Part shown: positions 57,153-64,000 of the stretch, in pieces
Layout: every line of letters starts with the position of its first letter
Position numbering within the stretch: the first letter of the stretch is position 1
Assembly: GCA_009363875.1 (NCBI GenBank)
Contig: CM018688.1
Coordinates: 63,918,541 to 63,982,540, forward strand
Direction of reading: 5' to 3'
Origin: Mikania micrantha
Taxonomy: Eukaryota; Streptophyta; Magnoliopsida; Asterales; Asteraceae
DNA length: 64,000 nucleotides
Notes under the pieces: generated by a model
The model's database searches: none
The model's input: the letters and a program-made list of their open reading frames with translations, nothing else
What the model was told of the DNA's origin: nothing
Program-made: the position numbers and the translations under genes

Positions 57153-59612
57153 GGGTAAAGGGCATTGTGCCCGGAAAAATATATATCAAACCGAAAAGAG
57201 AGTACAAAAACAAAGGGGCATACCCCCGTCAATACAAGACACCCGTCCTAAATCTTTGTTTAGGAACCCAAAAAATCGGCATCGGATGCCCAAAGAAGTC
57301 CACCCAGCTATACAAAAAGGGGGACACAACTCTATGCCAAATCATAAAGGTAACTGTAATGATACAGACAATAAGATACAGAACAAAAAGGCTAACATAG
57401 AACCTATGGCACAAAAACAAACTAATAATGGAATTAAACTTCAGATTTTGATGAAAAGAAGTCTCCAACATGCTCCACCCCAAGCTGCTAGTATAAAGAA
57501 TTCCTGTCTTCATAATATCTTGCGTACCATCAGCTACCATGCTGCACATCCAAGCCCACTGATATAGAGACATGTCATGAAGGCCCAAAACAGTAAACCA
57601 AGAAGAATACCAACCTATCTGTCCTATGCTGACCAAAAGGAGAGGGAAACCCTGCCCAACAGCTATGTAAAGTCTAGTACAAACTGAATAAGTAGACCAG
57701 GGAACATCCACATCAGATCCAAGCTGAATAAAAAGCACCAACAGCCCTAAGACCAGACCATGAGCAGGAATACCCAACTCTCTCAGGGGCTGGGCCCCAT
57801 GATTCGGAGGCCAATAACACAAACCAACAAGATGCCCATTATACACCCAACCAGTCCTAGGCCAGCACTGCAACACATAAAGCGTAGGCCCAGTGTCACC
57901 CATAATCGTAGAATGAACCAGGAACAAGAAAGCCCAAGAGACATGGGCTATATGGAAGCAGCAAATAAAAAACCAAATCCAATTGTGGGTTGTGTCAGAA
58001 CAACAACTGGGCCAATTAAGGCACCCACCAGGAGCCAAAAGGAGATGCCAACCATGGAAATCCCCAACCTCTTTGCCAGCCTACATTAGTTGGCTCCCAA
58101 AACTAAAGTAGAGCCAAAAAAGGTCCAAGTATAGGCCTTCCAGAAGCTTATCTCATGCCAATCATAAGAATTGTGAAGACCCCAGTTGTCCAGTTGCCTA
58201 GGAACCAACCAATTTGTCACGACATGTTGTTGAACTCGGCTTACCAAAGAGACTAAGAACCCATGATCCATAGCAGACATAATATACATATGAACAAACA
58301 GGTCATAGCCCAACCCACCGATTGCTGTCATAGAGCACCCCTGCAAATCAATAGAACCCCCCATCTGCCCAAACTTAGACCCATTACAGTGCTGAGGAGA
58401 GTAGCAGTGAACAAGGCAGAAAAGAACCAGTAGCAAAACCCTGTCCAGATCTAGTGAAAACTGTCGCTGATGCACAAAGAAGAGGTAGCCATGGGCAGCC
58501 CAACAAAGAATGCAATCATCAGCATACAGGGCCCCTAAACTCATGTTGATATTGGACCCATATATGGTGTTCCAAAGGGCTCTAACCCAGCAACAATGGG
58601 CAAGGAGGACCCTTATACAGCTCCCATCTTCCCATCCCCAGCACCAGCTGCAAAATAAGACCCAACTCCCCAACAGGCATACATCAGGGGTATGACAACC
58701 CAAAGTGTGCCACTGCAGCCCAAATATAGACTGGAAATAGTGGGAATGTGGGGTCCACCAGAGCATGTACGAAAGGATCCCATTGTCCAACTCCGAAAAC
58801 CTATAGGTACCAGCAGACAAGGCTGAACCCAACCCCCTACGACAGCCTTAGAAAAATCCAAATAAACCTCCAAATAAAGGATACTAAGCGCTGCAATAAG
58901 ACTCTACAAACAACCAAAACTAGAACCAATAGAAAGCAGAGATCTGCAAGGAGAAGGACAGCAAGAGGGCAACAGAATAGTAAAAGCCATATTCAGGCCA
59001 CGCATATACAGGTGAACAAAGTGGATGCAGCCAAATGCGAGCCAATCATGGCTCCAGCCAGCAACACAAGCAGCTCCAACAGACTGAAAATAAGCGCACT
59101 CATCAACGCAGCTCCAATAAATACTATCCCAGCAGAAATGGACATGGGGGACCTTCATACAGCAGTCCTCACCCCAACCCCAGCATAACCTGTAACAGAA
59201 ACCCCAACAATCCAACTGATGTATCCCAAACCAGCCCATAATCCCATGAACCCCAACAAGGATGAGGTGATCATTAGTGTAAGCCCAACCCAAATAGTTC
59301 CCTTCCCAGTGAGCAGAGCCCATACCCATATGGTTTTCCCCACACTCAACACTCAGCAAAGGAAGGTGACTAGTAATCCCAGCCCCTGCCCTCCCATTGC
59401 CCCAAGAACTCACCTAAGAATAATTTTTACCCACCCACCCTTTCCTAGGATAAAAGACATCCCAAGGATTGAAGCAAGAACAAAGTAAATAAGTAAAGAA
59501 AAGGATACCCATACGCACTTTAATTCTGTCCAAGCTAACCAATCTCCAGCAGCTTCCCATCAAAGACTTCAGGAAGTTCAAAACCCAACCATACAAGAGC
59601 AAGAAAATTGTC
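57153..59612 (-). other. LINE H 3' UTR
   Basis: TG-rich on the LINE strand, with open stretches 59413-58904, 58832-58086 and 58038-57229 that are rich in W, C, L and G, like those in A and F. No domain is recognised and no hairpin other than the terminal one was noted. Confidence 0.6.
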
Positions 59613-62600
59613 CTAGCCATTTGGTCCAAAATTGGTCATGGGGCCTTTATCAGTTAAATCCATATAGTTCAACCCCTTAAGATCCCATATGTTCCTAACC
59701 TGTATAAGCGCACCAGAATCCTTAAATCGGAAACCAAGAAGTCTATATCTAACCGTGTCCAAAATTAGGGAGGAGAGATCATCACTGGTACGACTCCGGT
59801 TCTCATGCTCCCTCAGGTTCCTCTCCTGCCAGATGAAGTACACCGCAGCAGCAAGGACCAACCTATTAATGATACTCCAAACTGAATTATTGTTCATAGA
59901 GCTGCAAAATTCTTCCAAGTTATCATTCAAGTTACCAGAAATATGGCCCCATTTTGTCTTGCAACTGACAGTAGCCCACATCTTAGCTGAATAGTCACAC
60001 TCAAAGAACAAGTGACCCGTACTATCCTGAACTACATGGCAGAACACACACTTTTGAATCAGGTCTTGGTTCCAACTGCTAATAACCTCATGGGTACGGA
60101 GTTTATTTTTAACAGCCAACCAAAGGTTGAAGGCATGCCTGGGGATGTTTTGAGTGAACCAAATCAGTTTGTCCCAGGGGGACTTAGTGCCACATGGCTG
60201 AATATCCTTCCAAACACAGCCAACTTGAAACGGAATGAGCTTTCCCCCATTTGTCCTCCACATCACCTTGTCCTGAATTTCAGGCTTGAGGGGGCTAGGG
60301 GGAAGGAAACAAGGGAGGGGAAACGTTCCCCCCAATCATGAGGCCAAAGCCATTGGTCATTAGAGGTGACCTCAGCAACCACCGTGTGTTGGTTGAAATT
60401 AGCTTCAATGATGTTACGGTTAGAAAGAACATTACAGAGGGGGCCATAAGGGTGCCAGTTGTCATACCAGGCCGAGGTATATAACCCGTTACCTATGACA
60501 GAGATCATATGCTTGTGGACAAGGTCTCTTTGCTGGAGAATTTTGCGCCAACTCCAGCAGTCCTCTTTCTTAATGGGAATGGCCCAGAAATTACGGCCCT
60601 TAAGGTGATACTCATTTACCCATTTTACCCATAAAGACTCCTTGTGGGTAACAATGTTCCAGATGTGTTTGGAAATTAAAGCAGTGTTCCAAGACCGAAG
60701 GGACTTTATACCCAAACCCCCATGATGGATGGGTATACAGCAATCCTTCCACTTGACCTTGGCCTTGCCTCTAATGGGAACACCGTTGTTCCAAAGGAAG
60801 CCTCTACAAGCCTTTTCAAGGTCTTTTAAAACTGAAACAGGAAGAATGAAGACAGAGGCCCAGTAGACTTGGGTAGCACTAAGCACAGACTTGATAAGCA
60901 ACATCCTACCAGCAAAGGATAGAGATTTGTTCTTCCAATCTAAAATCCTTTTCTTGAATTTATCAATCAAAGGGAGGCAGTCCCTCAGGAGAGTCTAGAA
61001 GAGACTAAAGGCACACCCAAGTACTTGACAGGAAGATGACCAACACGAAATTGGATGATATCTTTGATTTCATTCATGATGTCAGGCTTCACATTACCAA
61101 AGTAGACAGTACTTTTAAGAATACTGGGGTTAAGGCCTGACACATAATTAAATTCATCAATAGCATCCATTAAAATTTCAATAGAATTTGTGTCACCATG
61201 ACAGAAGAGGAAAAGGTCATCAGCAAAACAAAGATGAGTCAACTCAAGTTCCTCACATTTCCAATGATATTTAAAAGTATCATTCTCCCTAATTTGACGT
61301 TTAATCATTAGGGAGAGCACTTCCATCACAAGAGTGAAAAGGTAAGGAGCCATAGGGTCACCTTGGCGGAGCCCTCTTTTCCCAGGAAAGAACCCCTTCT
61401 GGTCTCCATTAATGCTGATAGAGAATGAAGGGGTGGACACACAGTTCATGATCCAGTTAATCATTTTAGAAGGGAAGCCAAAATGGAGAAGACTATTCTT
61501 GAGGAAGGACCATTCGACAGTATCATAAGCTTTCTGGATGTCAATCTTAAAGGCACATCTTGGGTAGCCTCTTTGCCTATGGTAGATCCGAAGAAGTTCC
61601 TGGGAAATGAGACTGTTATCAGTAATCTGTCTGCCAGGAACAAAAGCACATTGATTCTCACTGACCAGCACAGTGAGGGCCATCTTGATACGATTCGCAA
61701 TGATTTTACTAATGCATTTATAGATCACATTGCAACAGGCAATCTGTCTATACTTAGTGACTCTAGTGGGAGAGTTGACCTTAGGTACCAAGGCTAAGAC
61801 AGTAGCATTAACCTCTTTGAGAAGATTGCCATTCCGAAAGAATTCTTTAATAGCAGAGCAGAGGTCAACACCTACCACAGACCAGGCAGCCTTGAAGAAT
61901 TTAGAGGAAAAACCATTCAGACCAGGGGCCTTATCATCCTCAATATCAAAGAGGGCCTCTTTGATCTCTTCATCAGTAACTTGGAAGCACATTCAAGAAT
62001 AGGGACTCTGGATCCGCAATGGGGGTTACATCAGTAGACTTGCCAAGGACAGAATTAAAGTGCTCAAGAAAGAGATTGGCAACATTGGGGCCAGATATGA
62101 AATTTCCAGAAGCATCTTGAACAGAGTTGATACGATGACTATTCAGGTTACTAGTCAGAACTTTGTGAAAGTACTTGGAATTTTGATCTCCCTCAGTCAA
62201 CATTGAACTTTAGACCTTTCCTTGAGGAAGAGGTTTTCATCTTTCAAGGCATTCTTATAGGCATCCAGATAGTTCTGCTCCTCAAATCTAAGCTCTTTGT
62301 TGGTGGGGTCATAGGTTATCTCAGTTTGGATACATTCAAGCTTCTTTTTCAAATCTTGAACTCTGACGAAGAGGTTCCCATTCTTCCAAGAAAGTTTACG
62401 GAGGGGGGTCTTAAGCATTTTGAGTTTAGAGACAAGAGAGAACATAGCAAAGCCCCTAATAGGATTGTTCCAAGCCTCTTGAATAGTGGACAGGAACTCA
62501 GGCTTAAGGGCAACAAATTTTGGGAACTTGAAAGGCCATGGGGGCCTACGAGCAACTTCCAGAGAGGAGATAAGGATAGGGGTATGGTCCGAGGTAAGGA

Positions 62601-63276
62601 AAGGAAGAAATTGAGCGGTCACCAAGGGGAACTTTCTTAAGAAGGTAGAGTTAGCTACAGCTCTATCCAACTTTTTCAAGAGACCATGGTGGTTGCCCGG
62701 ACTCTTATTCCAGGTGAATTTGAGACCCGACATACCAACATCCTCAACCTCAACATCATTGAGGCACTCTCGAAGATCTAACATGCTGTAAGTCATGGAC
62801 GAAGAACCCATGGATCTCTTAGCAGGGTCCTTAATGGCATTAAAATCACCCAGAAGCATCCACGGAGAGGAGCCAACCACAAGGTTATGGTCTTTGATAG
62901 AGTCCCAACATTGTCTTCTTATAATGTGACGATGATAAGCATAGACAAAAGAACAATGGAAGGGGCAGTTCCCATTGAGAGGGTGAATAACACAATGGAT
63001 GACCTGGGCATGCCGGGCAAGAATCATCAGATTAACTACTCTAGGGTCCCAACCTATGACAATCCGGGTAGTACTAAAAGACTCATTCGAATTGGAGTCC
63101 CAATTCCAATTTCTGAAAACATTATCACAGGCTGAACTAAGCTTGGCCTTGGCTAAATGGGTTTCTAAAAGGCCAAAGACATTAAGATTCCTAAGCTGCA
63201 TAAACTCCCTAATTTGCTTTTGTTTGGAGGTAGTGGACATACCTCTCACATTCCAAGCTGCAAGGCGTATATCCAT
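59613..63276 (-). pseudogene. LINE H ORF2: endonuclease/reverse transcriptase with few frameshifts
   Basis: About 1220 codons from ATG 63276, overlapping the ORF1 stop as TAATG. The endonuclease (63276-62580) has WNVRG, LLETHL, LLGDFNA and SDHTPI. The linker has a coiled, charged region (to 62200). The RT (61992-60985) has KAPGLNG (usually KAPGPDG), CAFVPGRQITDN, QGDPMAPYLF and FADD. RT thumb/connection is 60970-60263; the knuckle CVFC..TGHLFFEC and a WQERN block are in 60335-59613. Frame changes lie near 62200, 61980, 60975 and 60300. All endonuclease and RT catalytic residues that I can identify are kept. Confidence 0.88.
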
Positions 63277-64000
63277 TAAGACTTTTGCATTGTGTTAGGA
63301 ACCACATCCATGAAATCCGTTCCTACTTCCTTCCTGGTCGCACCTCCAATCAGCTTCGCCATATTATTTTCTTCCTGTTCCACATCCTCTACACAGTAGT
63401 CCATATCAAGATGCAAGACATCAACTTGATGGTAGAAGAATTCCCACTCTCCCGGCTCCCAATTGGCCTGATCAAAGGCTCTAACAGCCTTATGTTTCAG
63501 CAAGCTGGACGTAATAGCCCATTTTTGAGCATCAGTTATGCCAAAATCTACTGACCCATCATCTTCATCTGATTCAACAATGGTGTGCAGGTCACTCTCA
63601 TGACCAAAAGCTGGGCGAATTTCCCAAAAAGAATTAACTTTACCCTTTCCTTTGGCAACCAGCTTACCTTGCCTAGCAGAGGCCTCAAGGTCCATCTCAG
63701 AGAAACCCACTTCCTCTAGAACTTGAAATTGGTTTGAAACTGGAATGCCGTTTGCATGTGAGGGCTGTTTGGGTTTCCAATGCTTAGCAGAGGGCTGTTT
63801 GTGCATCTAGGACTTTTCAGACCCCCCTTTTGACACAAAATCTTTATGTAATTCACTCATCTTCCTCTGTGTAGCTGGGTTGCTAGAGGTATTACCTTGT
63901 TGTTGATTATCCTTCCTGGTATGAGTCTTTCTTCCATCTAATTGCTGCCTATGGTTCCTATCAGATTTTCTCTTAATATGTCTAGTCACACTGGTGTTCT
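63276..64000 (-). pseudogene. LINE H ORF1, C-terminal part, continues outside the window
   Basis: A basic linker (KRKSDRNHRQQ) and an acidic C-terminus (VEDVEQEENNMAKLIGG) homologous to A and G. One in-frame TAG at 63807-63809 interrupts it. The stop TAA (63278-63276) shares its last A with the ORF2 ATG. The DUF4283 core lies beyond the right edge. Confidence 0.8.

Larger units (their letters stand above)
57144..64000 (-). mobile_element. LINE H, near full-length, 5' part outside the window
   Basis: Oligo(A) 57144-57152, tail stem gggc..gccc (57160-57172, interior attgt), a 2.4-kb 3' UTR, ORF2 59613-63276, and ORF1 from 63278 to beyond the window. It is the best-preserved autonomous-type copy here, although ORF2 has several frameshifts. 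Confidence 0.85.

Overview
The window is plant nuclear repeat DNA with no host gene that I can support. The evidence for a plant is the telomere-type TTTAGGG repeats, plant L1-clade LINEs carrying DUF4283/zinc-knuckle ORF1 proteins, and a chromodomain-bearing Ty3/gypsy element of Tekay/Del type. A eudicot is likely; I cannot name the species.

The backbone is a head-to-tail series of eight LINE copies, called A to H here. All lie on the minus strand, with 5' ends to the right and poly(A) ends to the left. They are A 2813-10728, B 10745-39692, C 39717-39951, D 40627-44480, E 44556-48228, F 48243-51841, G 52339-56778 and H 57144 to beyond the window. Between neighbours lie telomere-like repeats, from about 13 bp to 675 bp long, with the G-rich strand on the plus strand. 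Except at the A/B junction, each LINE poly(A) end is joined in the same phase, TTTAGGG (or TTTAAGG) followed by oligo(T) on the plus strand. This recalls telomere-targeted non-LTR elements of other kingdoms (SART/TRAS, HeT-A/TART, Zepp).

A and H keep most of ORF1 (nucleic-acid chaperone type) and ORF2 (AP endonuclease, reverse transcriptase, C-terminal zinc knuckle), although decayed. D and E have ORF1 and a long 3' UTR but no ORF2, so they look like gag-only non-autonomous forms sharing the tail of the autonomous copies. C and F are 5'-truncated. G is a chimera with an internal deletion. B is a different LINE lineage, with another tail sequence, caught in the same series.

LINE B is split by two LTR insertions, each with a perfect 5-bp target duplication. 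One is a 4.4-kb solo-LTR-like element at 16056-20504 containing five 385-bp tandem repeats. The other is an LTR element at 21138-36973, which itself received a nearly intact Tekay-type element starting at 23091. That inner element has a 5' LTR, a primer-binding site, a structured leader, gag-pol at 27938-32496, a polypurine tract, and a 3' LTR cut off at about 35328. The left edge of the window holds the end of another LTR (to 1854) and a copia-like LTR with its primer-binding site (1895-2349).

The least expected signals lie in non-coding DNA. The leader of the inner LTR element carries three copies of a ~90-nt hairpin module whose stems changed sequence while staying paired, and a fourth copy lies in the outer element. 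A second hairpin family, with the loop GTGACGAT, sits in the U3 regions. Together with the telomere-linked LINE series these are the parts most worth following up.
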